Assembly: GCA_028023455.1 (NCBI GenBank)
Contig: JAQFVV010000056.1
Span: 494,001 to 558,000 of the forward strand
DNA: 64,000 nucleotides
DNA from: Epiperipatus broadwayi
Lineage: Eukaryota; Onychophora; Udeonychophora; Euonychophora; Peripatidae
Reading direction: 5' to 3'
Positions within the stretch are counted from its first letter, which is position 1; every line of letters starts with the position of its first letter. Shown one piece after another: positions 1 through 18,035 of this stretch. Below the pieces are notes generated by a model that saw only the letters and a list, made by a program, of their open reading frames with translations, had not been told where the DNA came from and ran no database searches. The position numbers were made by a program, and so were the translations under genes.

Positions 1-1411
1 TAAAAAGAAAAATCACATAACTTTTTTGAATTTAATATTGCTAAACATTAAACATTGCAAATTTGGCTTTTTCTTTAAAATATGGTTCATATACTTTTTT
101 ATCAATTGCCATACAGTTTTAAGTTCTCATTTGACTCTGATTATATATATATATATATAAAACACAAACATCCTGTTTGTTATATATAACTGAAGTTATA
201 TAATCTATCAACTAAGATACTTTATCATCATATTCAACACAAATAGGGATGTGCTATAAAATATTTATTCTTTAATAAAATATTTACAGTTATTGATATT
301 TTATATATAAGATGGGACTACAGTAAATGCAACATTTCAAGGTCTTAAGCAAATTTACATATACGCAATGACTACTATATATTGCAACAAAACCTCCCTT
401 TTTTACTGACCGGTTTACATATATACATATATTTATAATCTCACATATACCTATGTGCACATAGAAATGGTTATGTACATGTAAAAATATAAAGACATGT
501 ATATAAACTTAATTATTATTAATATCTTGATATATATGTGAAAACAAACATGTCATATACAACACTAATCTGTTTGTAGGCTGATTTCCAGTAATATGTT
601 ATTATATGTTTTCTACCATAGAAAAGTACAAAAAAAAATTATCTCATATGAAACATATAAATCTAATCTCTTGATAATTCCTTAAAATGTACATAAAAAT
701 GAATGGAAATATCAACAAAATATAATTCATTTTATTGGGGCACAAATCATTATTAAAACTTGGATTAATATTTATTCCATACTTAAATTCAATTTTGAAT
801 GCCTCTTAATTAACATATGATGATTATAAATAATTGGAATATCATTTCAAAATGTTTGCTTTAGGATAAACAATAAAATGAATGTGATATTAAATTCTTC
901 TTAAGTATTTCAGAAAATACTATATCAATTAGCTTAAACAGACTACTTCAATTAAAAGATATATACAAACACAGTAATGCTATATTTTTCTAAATTAGTC
1001 TAATTTATAATTAATGACATTGACATGACCAAAAATATAAAGTAATATGTATTAAACTAATTACAATTTTTCTTTTAGTTTATATAATGAATAACTATAC
1101 ATTATTCTCTAACATTGCACAATGATTATAGAGAAAAATTCTAACTGCATTTTAAACATTATTTAAATAAAGGTCAGATTAATTATTGATAGTGGCCACT
1201 TGACATAATTTTTTATTATTCAATTTCAATAATTCTATTAAAAAATCAGACAAGTCAGTCAATCTAGCAGAATCTTACACTTTCTTTTAACTTAATAAAG
1301 CTAATATTAATGCCTATTTTAATTATAATTTTAAATTTTTGAGAATTATGATATTTCAAACTGCTTTTAATTTTAAGATGAATAGTAGTTACTTAAATAT
1401 ATATAATATAT
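1..1411. other. AT-rich spacer, no gene seen
   Basis: Very AT-rich sequence with frequent stops in all frames. An (AT)n tract lies near 142-160. I see no coding signal, RNA gene or repeat boundary before the hairpin element that begins at about 1412. Confidence 0.6.
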
Positions 1412-1871
1412 AGGGTATATGAGCACAGACTTTCACACTACCCATCACCCTAACACTGATACATTTTAACACATATATGTTGAAAAGATAAATAGTCACC
1501 AATATATGTATTTCATGCAAAACCAGCAATCATTCAGTTGGTCCAAATGAGAATCTCGGCCTCAGAATGGCTTTTGAGCGTTCTATCATCAGATTTTCAA
1601 TTGGATGGACTGTTGAAAAGTTGGAGTGTAAAGTGGATTGAAGCCTGTCCATTAAATGTATGAAGATTGGCTATCTTAATATATATCTGAGCACTTATTG
1701 CATATATGTATAGAGATGATAATCTGGACCAACTGATGATTGCTGGTTTAGCATAAAATATGTATATTGATGATTATTTTTATCTTTTCAACATATGTGT
1801 TCAAGTGTATCAGCATTATGAGATAGAATGGAGAGTGATGGGTAGTGTGAAAGTCTGTGCTCATATACCCT
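1412..1871. mobile_element. hairpin (MITE-like) element, copy 1
   Basis: The segment opens with AGGGTATATGAGCACAGAC and closes with its reverse complement, GTCTGTGCTCATATACCCT. The inverted similarity runs inward for about 140 bases (roughly 1412-1549 against 1727-1871), with small differences. The flanks are TA-rich on both sides, so a TA target duplication is possible but cannot be distinguished from the surrounding (TA)n. There is no coding capacity: the small open frame on the plus strand at 1760-1945 crosses the element end and is not convincing. A truncated second copy lies at 29609-29914. The central motif 'ACCAGCAATCATTCAGTTGG' also occurs in the hairpins at 51.6 and 54 kb. Non-autonomous DNA transposon is the best reading; the superfamily is unknown. 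Confidence 0.7.
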
Positions 1872-4800
1872 ATATATTACATAAATTGATACAGGTATAT
1901 AATAAGCCTGTATTTCAGTTATTAAATACATATACTCAAATATGATAATAATTTCAAAAATTAAAAATACATTCAATATTAAAATTATATAAACATTTAA
2001 AAGTGAAAGAAAATAAATAAATAAAATCATATTGCATTTTATAACAGAGAAAAAATTTACACTACATTTCTAGGATAACATTCTTTCATTAAAATTTAAA
2101 ATATTATTTAAAAAAATAAAATGGATAATCTGTTCTTTTTAAGTTTAGCTAAAGACACATATTTTCTATGTATAGATTCAAAACATCTTTCAAAGTTCCT
2201 CAAGCTTCAATTGATTATGAAAGCAGAAGCACTGCATTTCATCTAAGAAACCTGATATTTTTTTGATTACTTAGTAACAAATGATAAAGGTAGTTTGAAT
2301 CAATGAAAAAAAAAATACTTTGGTAGACATGTATTTTATATAATTGGAAACCAAATACCAATTTTCATTAGGATGCATTTACTTAAATCATTTGAATAAA
2401 ATAGGTGCATGACAATTTGCTGATGAATTGAAAATACATATTAACTTCAACTAATCTAAACAAGAATTAGCAGCTGCAGAAAACACTTTCTTTCATTTAA
2501 CTACTCAGCTATAACCCTTTCAACTAAATTTCCTATATGATTTTCCATTTCATTAGAAATTTTACTTTTAAAAGATATATATTTTTCAAACTACCTTAGA
2601 TTGATTTTACTTCAATGACAAAAGATGTCACACATTTTTTGGTCATCTGGTAAACACTGAACAAAAGATTCCTGCTTTTACTTTAAATTTAATTAAAATT
2701 TATTCCATTTTGGATTCTCTTATCTCAACTAATTTGATTATTATTTTCTATTATCAAACTTTCAAACTTTTTTTTTTTTTTTCTAAAAAGTTACCTCTGG
2801 TAGAAAATATAACATAAATAAATGTAAAATGTTACAATATTTAAATGAAAAGCTAACTTATTAATTTGAAAATAAATCTTATTAAAACAAAATACTTTAA
2901 TAAAAAATATTTAATATATATTTGTTAATAAATTATATATTTACCTCATTCATTCACACATATTTACAAATATATGATGTCATATCTATAATTAATTTTG
3001 CAATTATTTAAAAATTAAATTATATTTAAACAACTGTCACTGTTATTTATTTTTGAACCAGTATTTTTGTTTATCATTCTTTCTACAATATAAATTCCTT
3101 ACCACTGTGAAGCGATAATAAAAACAGAAAATGTATATACAGAATTAATATTACATTTAAATAGAATCAAAACAATAATTTGCACTAACTGAGAAAGAAG
3201 AAATCTATTTAATAAATTATTGATGATAATAATAATATATTTACTCTAAAATTAAATATTTTTATCCAACATTTATATACAATAATCACTTTTCAATAAA
3301 TGCATAAATGATTATGAATTATTCATTATTAGATTATTATAAGTTATTCAATCTTAAATAAACTTTACATTAATAGAGTAAAAATATATCTGCTATAATG
3401 GATTTTATATGTGTTAGATAAACTTTTTAGAATTAATTCTCACTTTTACTTTTCATACGTATGTTTACAGATATAACTCTAAGATGATATTCCAGTCCCC
3501 TAAACATATCTATGCTGCTTACATGATAACAAATAGAGTAATTATATAAAAGAATATGATAAAGAAAGAGATAACATTTGGACATGAGAAACTGAAGTTT
3601 GCCATTAACTTGTTACACTGTTAATATGAAGTTATCCGAGTATCTTAATTTGAGAGCTAAAATGAACTTTAATGAAGTATGTGTATGTATGACAGATACT
3701 GCACTCAGACTTCTGGCATGATATACAACTAGTGTAAAGTGAAATAACCTTCATATATGATAATTAAGTGATTAATATGCAATGCCTTATGAAAATATCT
3801 CTTGTTGTCATGGAGAATATGAAATTAGATACTTTTTTCTGATACAAATAGTACTTTTTCATCTCATCTTTTTGTTTTCCACTATAGTAAGTCACTTAGG
3901 ATAATGTAAGAATCAATCATGTTGAGTTTCTCATGTCATAATCATTTTTGTATGTTTATAATGACAATGAGATTGCCCATTTATGCAATCACATTTTACT
4001 CTAAAATTTTATTTTCATATGTAAATACATCTGAGAATATAAAGAACACAATGCATAACAAAACTGAGCAAATAGCATAAGTACAAGGTTTAACAATATG
4101 TGCATTATTATCTATAAACATGAATAAGGCAGCATGATTATTACTTCAAGATTAAATTAGAAAGAGAAATTAATAAATAATTATATTCTTAGAAAGTTCT
4201 ATAATATGGATTGTCATAAAATGGTCTCTTATTAAATTGGATAGAGTCATTTAAACTATTGAAGTAATTTTAATATTGATAATAATACTAATACTAATAA
4301 TGAAGTTAATGTGCAATAACAAAGTTAAGTATTTTATTTTTCTAAAAAATAAACTCTGGATCGGCAATGGTTGTATTTAAAAAATAGATAAAGTTTAAAT
4401 TCATATGATTGCTCTTAGTGAAACTTGTTTCACAGAAAATCAGTAGAAAGCTATGCACTTCTTTATTAGAGCAATTATGAAGTGAAAAAAAAGACTGAAT
4501 ATGTATTAGTTAGACATTTTCATTCTTGGAATAGTATATCAATAAAAACTTAATGATATTTAAAAAACATCTTACACTAGTACCTTTACTCATGTTATGT
4601 TACAATCAGAACATTCAGAAAAAAAATTCATTATTTTTCAAAATAGTGTTACTGCATCAAAATCAGTAACTTCATATTTTCTTCTTTATTTTGAAAATGT
4701 TTGCCTTTGAAAAGTTTGCTCAGCACCAAAAATACATTGTTACATTTAATGTTCTTAATAATTTCTTTATAATAAAAAGCAATATTATTCTTGTATTTAA

Positions 4801-5995
4801 AGTACAACCATTTACATAGCAAATTTTTCCTGGTCAATATTTTAATAAATATATTTGCAAAAATAGTGAACTTTGTATCAAAATTATGGGAAATAATGAT
4901 ATCAGTTTATTTAAACAACACATGGCATCGTTTGCACAGAAAAAATCGCCATAAAAATATTTGACTCATTCCATATTCAAAACAAGAAAATTTTAGAGAT
5001 TATATTAATAGTTAGGAGGAGATTGTTGGCAAATTAGTTATTAACATGTTCGAATTTAAAATAACCGATATTTAAAAATAAGACTTAAATATATTGATAT
5101 AAAATTTGTATTTCAATCTTTAGACACGATTATTAGTTTCATTAGCTGTTAACAAAAAAATTGCAAATTTGAATTTTCAAATAGATTATGTTAATGATGC
5201 ATGGAATTCTGTTAAAATGTGTTGTAATTATGATTAAGACTTAAAATTAAGTAAAATAAATTAAAATTGCAAAAAAAAAAAAAGAAAAAAATAGAATCAT
5301 TTGAAGACTGTGATCATTTTAAATAATTTTACAATATATTGAAAATAATATATATTATAACCAATAAATATGAATAAAACGAGTTAGAATAATTATTTTT
5401 CCTGAGGATGATTATTACCAATTGGTAAACATAATAGGTTATCCATAAAATACAATATACAATAATAATCACAAAGGCTAAGTTCAGGGTTCTCCTATGT
5501 GATATATGCTGATATAGAGGTAAAAATAATACTAACTAAACATTATAAATATGCTAATTTATAATTAATAAATTTTAAGAGGAAAACTCTATTCACTCTG
5601 TCAAAATAAAAATGCATTTAATGTTGAAAGCATTCGCCAAAGAATAGTTAGGTTATAATATATTCTTTCTCATAATATATTTTTATATTCCCCTTCAATA
5701 TAATTACACATCTCACTGCCACTATTTTCACCATATCATTGCAATGATCTGATTCACAATTCAAAACTCTTGATAAAAGATAATAATGTGTCTTAAGTTT
5801 TATTTGTGCCACTTTACATTTCAAAAGAATTTCTTGTGCTAAAACAATTTCTTTATAGTCATTAATTATAACAAGAAGAATTCATGGTTCTTCATTAGAC
5901 ATTTCTAATATTAAAATTTTCATCTCATTTACTTATGAGTTATTAAACAATGAATGGCATCCTAGTAAAAATATAAGGATCCCTACGAAAATGTC
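1872..5995. other. AT-rich spacer, no gene seen
   Basis: About 4 kb of AT-rich DNA with homopolymer runs (for example poly-T near 2768 and poly-A near 5270). Short open frames here lack codon structure or recognisable protein similarity. A 20-base stretch at 1892-1911 (ACAGGTATATAATAAGCCTG) also occurs next to the second copy of the hairpin element. Confidence 0.55.
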
Positions 5996-6004
5996 TACCT
6001 AATT

Positions 6005-6011
<7 letters not shown>

Positions 6012-6055
<44 letters not shown>

Positions 6056-6157
6056 GTTGTTGTTGTTGTTATTATTATTATTATTATTATTTATTGGAAT
6101 GAAATATAATTGCAAGCACGGCGCTAGATAAAATATTTGCTTATCATCATCATCATC

Positions 6158-6200
<43 letters not shown>
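6012..6200. repeat. (TTA)n microsatellite upstream of LINE copy
   Basis: (TTA)n arrays at about 6012-6053 and 6070-6090 are separated by a (TTG)n stretch. A GC-richer 60-base island (6095-6155, containing CACGGCGCTAGAT) follows, then (ATC)n and another (TTA)n array up to 6200. The LINE fragment starts directly at 6201. Confidence 0.9.
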
Positions 6201-6201
<1 letters not shown>

Positions 6202-6669
6202 TTGTTTAAACCTTTGGAATTGTCAAGACTTGAATTATATAAGTGCGCTGGAGTTTTAACTATTCATCAATTATTTTTAGTGAATATTTTGTGCTATTAT
6301 ATTAAATATAAAGAAATGAATAAAAATAATTCTTCATCAATAATGGTGACTAGATCAAGTGATTTTGATTTATTATTTGAACCGGAATATTTTAAAACTC
6401 ATAGTAGGTATCAGAAATGTTATCTTGGTCCAAGATTTTATAATATTTTTATAAGGAACATTGGATTTAATGTTAATGACCTATCAAGGAAAACATTGAG
6501 AAAATTCATTATGGACTGGATTATAATTGATGATAATGAAAAACTTTTTATTTTTATTTAATTATTTTATTGTATATTAATGTTTTATTTTATTTGCACA
6601 TGTACTTTTGTTAAGCTCCATGCTTGATTTTTATCACAAGGAGATTATATGTTTAATAAATTAAATTAA

Positions 6670-6670
<1 letters not shown>
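6201..6670 (+). mobile_element. 5'-truncated CR1/L2-like LINE, 3' end only
   Basis: The plus-strand frame 6202-6561 encodes the last ~119 residues of a LINE reverse-transcriptase protein. It matches the C-terminus of the minus-strand copy at 13.1-14.3 kb almost residue for residue, for example 'RLELYKCAGVLTIHQLFLVN' here. After the stop, a ~110-base 3' UTR ending in TTTAATAAATTAAATTAAA is shared with that copy. The fragment is bounded directly by (TTA)n arrays at both its 5' end (6200) and its 3' end (6671). Only the region downstream of the RT core is present, so this copy is dead. High similarity between the copies suggests recent activity of the family. The first codon of the open frame (TTG) is only the truncation point, not a start. 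Confidence 0.88.
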
Positions 6671-6732
<62 letters not shown>

Positions 6733-6746
6733 AACAACAACAACAA
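6671..6746. repeat. (TTA)n then (AAC)n array at LINE 3' end
   Basis: (TTA)n directly follows the LINE 3' UTR and ends in (AAC)n near 6731-6746. The other copy of the same LINE has the same type of tail, so at least part of it is probably the element's own microsatellite tail. Confidence 0.85.
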
Positions 6747-7581
6747 ATTTTAATAGAAAATATTTGAATAAAAATAAAATATATAGAAAGTCTTGAATTT
6801 AGAATAAAATAATTTCCTAAGATAGCATTCGAATATCAAAAGTGAATAAGGGATTTATGGCCACTCAGGATATCCTATTAACAATTCATACCAACTTTTT
6901 CTTATAAAGTTGAAATAAATAATTGAAGAATTACATTTATGATGGATAAAGAATAAGCAGATAATACTTTTATTACAAAAGCAATCTTCTTCTAATAATT
7001 GAAATTGAATTATAGTGATTATTTAATATTTAAAAAAAAGAATAAATATGTTAGTCTTTAGCTGAATGCTTCATATGTATTGATCATTATAACTATGAGA
7101 TTATTATCTTTACTTCATGTGCATGTACTTTAAACAACTAGAATCAAATATAATTGCCACTAATTATATAATGTTAAGATTTCTGGATAAATCATAAGTA
7201 ATTGAGATGATATTCAAATCTAACGCAAAATTCTAACAATAAAATATAACATTTACTTACCAACAAGAACAATTCAATAACAATACTTTAGAAAATTTAC
7301 AGATTTAAAATAATCTGTTTAAATACAATGCTATACAATCTTACTGCATGAAAGAAATACAATTTCATAAGTTTACAATTTATGGTTATATGAATTAAAT
7401 TGTAATTAACTATTTTAATATGAGTATTATTACAATAAGTGGTTCTTTGGGTATTATTTTTGCAATAAAGAAAAGATAGGAGCCTTTTCACATGCCCAAT
7501 TAATGTGAAATCTTGCAATGATATCAACTTGAAAGAAAATAAATGCTGCAATGTATATTGAAAAACAAGTGAAAACATGAT
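6747..7581. other. AT-rich spacer, no gene seen
   Basis: No coding signal. The minus-strand open frame at 7297-7593 has low-complexity composition and no recognisable domain, and I treat it as chance. Confidence 0.5.
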
Positions 7582-7583
7582 TC

Positions 7584-7770
7584 TCTTTTTCAAACATGCT
7601 TTGAGTCTTATTATTTTGCCTTATTTATATTTGTCACTTGCTAAAATATTGTCTTTTTCAAAATGTGCTCTGACTGCTGTTATTTTGGATTATTTATATT
7701 TATTAATTGAAAAACATTGTCTTTTTCAAAATCTGGTTTGATTGGTGTCATTTATATTTCTCAATTACTT
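7584..7770. repeat. ~69-bp tandem repeat, about 2.7 copies
   Basis: The phrase CTTTTTCAAA recurs at 7584, 7653 and 7721. Each copy is followed by a similar TTATTT..ATTTATATTT block, giving units of about 69 and 68 bases with substitutions. Confidence 0.75.
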
Positions 7771-7864
7771 CAGTTCATTTGATTACAATTTAATGAGTGT
7801 AAGTAGTTTTTATTTTTTACCCAAAAATGAGGACACATTTTTCTCTAGACTCAAATGATATAAA

Positions 7865-8070
7865 ACAATTTTTTCTGCCTGCATGAAAACTTTTACAATT
7901 GATATTTGTTTATGGTTCTGAATTATTTGTTTCTGTGTAATTACAAAAAAGTAGATAATTATTAATTTTTTTTCCTCCAATTTTTTCTGTCTGCATGCAA
8001 AAACGGTAATAAAAAGTCTTATAACATATTTCTTTATTGTTCTGAATTATTTGTTTTGTTTTCTTTCTTT
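7865..8070. repeat. imperfect ~115-bp tandem duplication
   Basis: CAATTTTTTCTGCCTGCATG near 7866 recurs as CAATTTTTTCTGTCTGCATG near 7979. Each is followed about 50-60 bases later by TTCTGAATTATTTGTTT. The open frames that overlap it on both strands are low-complexity and are probably not genes. Confidence 0.65.
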
Positions 8071-8555
8071 TTTTTTTTAACAAAAAACCAAAAAAAATGT
8101 TTCTTAGTATTTTTCTGGAAAATTTATAACACACTTTGCAATCACTTGTTCATTTTGGGAGGAAAATTTTCAGTTCAGGTCTATTTTCTTGTTGGACATG
8201 ATGAATTCCTGTTATTTATTACAGTGCATGTAGTATATGTGTGTATTTTATGTGTTTTTGTAAATATTATTTTAAAAAATTATAATTTAGTGATTGTTCC
8301 AAGCATATGTAAAGTAACAGTTGGGAGTTTATTCAATATATTTCCATAGGCCGAGAAAATGTAGTTTTTAAGATAACAAATTTTTGGTTGACACTGTTGT
8401 TTTTAATTATCCATTTATTCTTGCAAATAATACATGTTTCATTTTTTTATAGTTTTACTTGTGTGTGAACATGTTAAACTTAGTCCTGCAATAAAGTATT
8501 AGATGTGCTGTATCTTTTCATATTAGTGTCAACCTGATGATAACATTGTAAATCG

Positions 8556-8712
8556 TGCGAAAATATCATGTACAAGATCCGTGTAGATGTTTACTTTTTC
8601 CCAACTCTTGTGAAATCAATATTGTGTACAAGATGATCCATGAACACATTACTTTTTCCCAAATCTTGTGCAGAAATATCGTGTACAGGATCCGTGCACA
8701 CGTTATTTTGAT
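8556..8712. repeat. ~58-bp tandem repeat with GTGTAC/GATCC motifs
   Basis: Three imperfect units contain ATGTACAAGATCCGTG, TGTGTACAAGATGATCCATG and CGTGTACAGGATCCGTG. The first two continue with TTACTTTTTCCCAA and CTCTTGTG or ATCTTGTG. The unit is GC-richer than its surroundings and carries half-palindromes (GTGTAC, GTGCAC). Function unknown. Confidence 0.75.
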
Positions 8713-9814
8713 CAGATCATAAGTTTACAAAGTTATCAGTGGATTGATACAAATGTGAAAAGGAGGAGTATATCTAATACCATATAGTAGGAACAGTACT
8801 CAAGAACCCAATAAGTTATGCATTTTTCCTGACTGATAAAATTTTTTATTAAAAGATCAACATTTTTGCATAGCAATACACTATTAATAGTCTCAACAAT
8901 AAGTACATATAAACACCAATCATATCTTACCAATTCTGCAATGACTCAATGCTTAAGATAATGTACATTGCTTATTTAGATCTATAATTATAATTTTAAA
9001 AAATTAAATAAAAGAACTATTGTTTTTATATTCTGAAATGCTGACAAAGTGCAGCAAAATAGATCTACACACCACAACCATCTCTAATCTACACTAAGAT
9101 TGATCAAAAGTGCAACTTAGATGGCATTGTTCACAAACAAATAATATCAATTGCCATAATAATAATGAGGTTATGTGGTATAGCACACATTGCTACATAC
9201 AAAATATGATACTTCTGAAAGGAAAAGATAACTAAGGCAATAAACCTAATAATGGCATAAACTCAAAAAAGGATGTATATTTTGAGGTCAAATAAATATT
9301 CTAAGACCTTTGTCCCTTAACATATATAAAAAAATAAGAATGTACCAACCATAAATATTAGGAACAATCGACTGTCATAAACAAAGCATTTGCATAAATA
9401 TAAAACATGAAAATACATATCAATCATAGAAAAATACCACCATAAAAGACAATACTACCATCTCTTTATAAAATACATGTACTAACAGAATAATATCAAG
9501 ACAGACACAGCTACCATCTCATAGAAAATACATCAATAAAATAAATAACATCAAGACAGAGACACAGCTATCTCTTCAAAAATGCAATAACAAGATAAGA
9601 GTAAACAAAAACCAAGAGAGAAATAGCCACAATCTCCTAACAAATATAATAATTATTAACAGTTGTATAACACTGATAACAGTTATTTGTCAAACCTGAT
9701 TTAATAAAACATGGCCTAAAATAAACAATAAAATAAGAATGTACTACTTCTTCACTGATCTTGTATAAACATCTTAATTCAAATAGATAAATTACTCATG
9801 CAGTGCTAGTCAGT
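8713..9814. other. AT-rich spacer with a degenerate tandem stretch
   Basis: No gene seen. At about 9430-9640 a degenerate repeat recurs: 'ATCAAGACAG(A)GACACAGCTA' is seen twice, around 9497 and 9552, with weaker flanking copies. The stretch could be the 5' half of the LTR relic that follows, but I could not align it. Confidence 0.4.
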
Positions 9815-10839
9815 ACCAAAGTGTGTGACCAGACTTCAATCCCAGTCCTGTTGAACAGCAGATGTTCTCCATCTAAAAATCATGTTTGCCTTATGATCTG
9901 AAAATTTCATAGAATATCTATTTTCTTCATTAAAACATGGAAAAGTCCAGAAGCCAAACCATTGATGGGAAAGAAAGGCCAACTGGTTGGTGATCAACAA
10001 AGCTGGAGAAAGCAATGAATTGTGTTCCTTCAAGTGTAATGTGCTATCCATAAAAATCTTAGGTAACTATAAACTTTATTATTCCAATTTAAAAACTTGA
10101 ACATTGTTTGAAGAAAAGACTTTAATGAACTTTAATAGCCACAGCAATCTTTAAGTTGCTTCTATAAATTATTATGTGGTTTTACATCTTAAAATGTGTG
10201 CACATATTTAAATTTTATCATAATGTATTTTAATGGCTGTAAAGCTTTAAGTTGCTTCATGAACTCTTATTATAGTATATCTTAATGTGTATGTATATAT
10301 TTAAATGTATAATGTGTTTATTATAATGTGTGTTAATTATACGTGTGTTTAAATAAATCTTTTGTTTGCATAATTATTGTTTTGTGGGTTCTTTCTGTTA
10401 TAACTATATCACTAATAGATTAATTTATAATCAAGTATAAGTATTAAGTAGGGTATCAAAGTCTTATTTTCATACAATTAAATAAAAGAGCTAGCTTGGG
10501 ATATATCAAGCATTAGATTGTATACTTGTCATCTAGGCATGCTCATTATATAACTCATGATTAGCTGGCACCTGAGATCATATCTCAAAAGAAATAAAAA
10601 TGCTTTTTGATAGCAGGGGTTTGAATTTAGCAGCTGAGTTCTATAACCTGGAAAGGTGGCCATAGATTATACTTTGTATAGCCTCATTCTGGTTATAGGT
10701 ACCATTGGTGTTTCATCCACCTTTGGTATTATACTCCTCTGCTTGAAGGGCCGGTTTGCTGCAATAGTGAATGTTCAGCTTGAGTTAAGATTGAGATTTT
10801 AAGTTAGATAATCATAGTGATTTTCTCCCAACCAGTTCA
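9815..10839 (+). mobile_element. partial or solo gypsy-type LTR relic
   Basis: This region aligns in order with the 3' part of the LTRs at 19765-21391 and 24594-27182. Near 9945 there is a CATGGAAAAGTCCAGAAGCC block like GAATGGAAAACAAGCCCTGA in those LTRs, followed by GGCCAACTGGTTGG. Near 10620 come a TTTGAATTTAGCAGCTGAG..CTGGAAA block and a TTATACTTTGTATAG block, then TATTATACTCCTCTGCTTGA. It ends at 10839 with CCAGTTCA followed by ATATAT, exactly as the complete element ends. No internal retroviral-type sequence follows, which fits a solo LTR from a related subfamily. The 5' boundary is not visible to me. Confidence 0.6.
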
Positions 10840-16194
<5,355 letters not shown>

Positions 16195-16735
16195 GTCATA
16201 CCGTATCTGCGCTACAGGGTGCCACTAGGCTATTTGAACCTGGAAAATTTATATAGTAGGCAGATACGCACTGTTAAAGATCCAATTTTTATTTTATATC
16301 GACCGTCGGTCCTAGTCACTAGCTCATGGAGTAGAAGAGGTTTTAAAACAGATTTAATAAAATATATTTCAATAAAGATAAAAAAAAATTTTTTTATCAC
16401 TGCCAGTACTAATAACACAAAAGATTTTATTTATATATATAGAAGTAATAACACACAAACTTAAAGAAAAGTAATTATTATAAAAGAAAAAATTATGCTT
16501 TATGTTGTTTCATTATTATTATTTTATTTGTGTTTAACTTTAATTTTTAATCTTAGAGTGTTGAGCATAGGTAGGCCACCCAGATGACGCATTTACAAGA
16601 TCTTCAAAACATTTGATTCCAGGCCAGATTTCCGCAGCCATGCCAACACTCGCTTCCAGATATATATCCATAACCAATGCAATGTGAACATGTTAGCATC
16701 AAACCATGCTGACAGGAATGTGCATCTGAACAGTG
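16195..16735. repeat. unclassified interspersed repeat, copy 1
   Basis: It shares two colinear blocks with 57783-58320. The first starts CGTATCTGC, contains AGGGTGCCA and TTTGAACCTGG, then AGGCAGATACGC, and CACTAGCTCA near 16318. The second, ~510 bases later, is GACAGGAATGTGCATCTGAA. The same spacing is found in the other copy. The first block has an internal GTATCTGC..GCAGATAC inverted pair. On the minus strand, AGGTTCAAATAGCC resembles a tRNA-type B box, but no matching A box is placed correctly. It could be an LTR, a SINE composite or a DNA transposon; type unresolved. Confidence 0.55.
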
Positions 16736-17966
16736 TGATATTATTTGAAGAAACATGACCTTCATCCAATATAGGAATGTACATCTATCTGGCAAAGGAA
16801 TCATGCATGTAATATAATAGAGAATAACGCTCGTATGGATGAGAGAGCAGTCTATCTTGCCAGCTTATCGTCCCAATCCATAGAGCTGGAAGGGGTCAAT
16901 GGTGCAGGAAATGTCTGCATCCATTGCAATGCCATGACTGCCTCTATGGGGTCATGCATTCAGTTGGGCACGTTGCCCTTACGTGTGAACACACTTCGCA
17001 TTACGTTGATGTAAATATCCATATATCTCTCCACCAGCATTGGCACAACTACGAAACAAATAATCTGAAATCAAAACCCCTTTAAAACTAACACATATTT
17101 AAACGAGGCTAAGCGGCTACCCACACTCAACTTACATTTACGTCAATTTATTAATTTTATTCTTTAATGAGAAATCTTTAGTTTAAGGTTTTAAATCATT
17201 TTAAGATGACACTTTGTATTTAACTTATTTTACCACAAATATTATTTGATCTATTTTTCCTTTCTTTTAAATTCAATAATGCACAAATAACGATATGGTT
17301 TTCTATCTTTAATTTCATTTGCAATCGCAAACTCCTGCCCTATTACAAACAGATCTTATTAAGCATGAATAAAAAAAACCAATACATATTTTAAGAGATT
17401 ACGTTTTAAACTTTAGCTATGACTTTTAACATTGCAAGGTATATAGAAAAATAAAGTTCATGTTTGCTCAAGAGAGAAAGTCTATTGTTCATTTTAAAGA
17501 CAGATAAAGTTTAAAGATTTTAAATTTAAAAGAGTTCATATTTCATTTTCTCATTTTTAAATTTATACCTCCCTTTGTCCATGCTCATTCCTTCGTAATG
17601 AGGATCTAAGTTACACAAGGGTCCTTTCCTTGCGGACGATGACGATTTATAAAGCTTGATGAGAATTTCCACATACGGCACCAGTAGTTCGATCCTGGGA
17701 TCCATGAAAACGAAAGCTACCTTCGGCCGGCCGAACCGAAGGAAGCACGGTGAAGCTGATTACATTCTTGGTGCTGGTGATAAAAGCTTTTTAAATTTTT
17801 ATTTTTACTTTCAACAAAGACGAATGAATTTTAAACTTTAATTTTCTAATTCTCTAATTAATTATTTCTTTTGGATTTTTCTTTTTATAATCCTGAGGCA
17901 TCTTATCTCTGGAATGCATGGATCCATCAAACATATTCCATATCTGTATTTCATTGGTTCATTGAG
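16736..17966. other. GC-richer region, probable old repeat, no gene
   Basis: Two stretches stand out against the AT background: 16830-17050 and 17580-17790, the latter with a TTCGGCCGGCCGAA palindrome. Neither carries a convincing open frame; the 61-codon frame at 17656-17841 has no recognised domain. They may belong to the same old repeat as 16195-16735. Confidence 0.4.
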
Positions 17967-18035
17967 TTTGTGGCTAAGTAGATTTTGGGTTTGTGGCTAA
18001 ATAGATTTTGGGTTTGTGGCTAAGTGGATTTTTCC
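17967..18035 (+). repeat. 23-bp tandem repeat, three units
   Basis: TTTGTGGCTAAGTAGATTTT followed by GGG starts at 17967 and recurs at 17990 and 18013 with one or two base changes. Confidence 0.9.

Noticed and set aside
142-161. TATA-type promoter in (AT)n tracts
   Set aside because: Simple (AT)n runs are everywhere in this window and no gene starts downstream.
6001-6730. CRISPR-like regular spacing in the repeat-rich 6-kb region
   Set aside because: These are plain trinucleotide arrays in a eukaryotic setting; there are no spacers or palindromic repeats.
8056-8349. Plus-strand frame of 97 codons rich in Phe and Val
   Set aside because: It starts in a poly-T run, overlaps a tandem duplication and has low-complexity composition.
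17656-17841. Possible tRNA or small gene in the GC-richer island (GTTCGATCCTGGG word at about 17686)
   Set aside because: The B-box-like word is present, but I could not place an A box and cloverleaf around it, and the 61-codon frame has no recognisable similarity.
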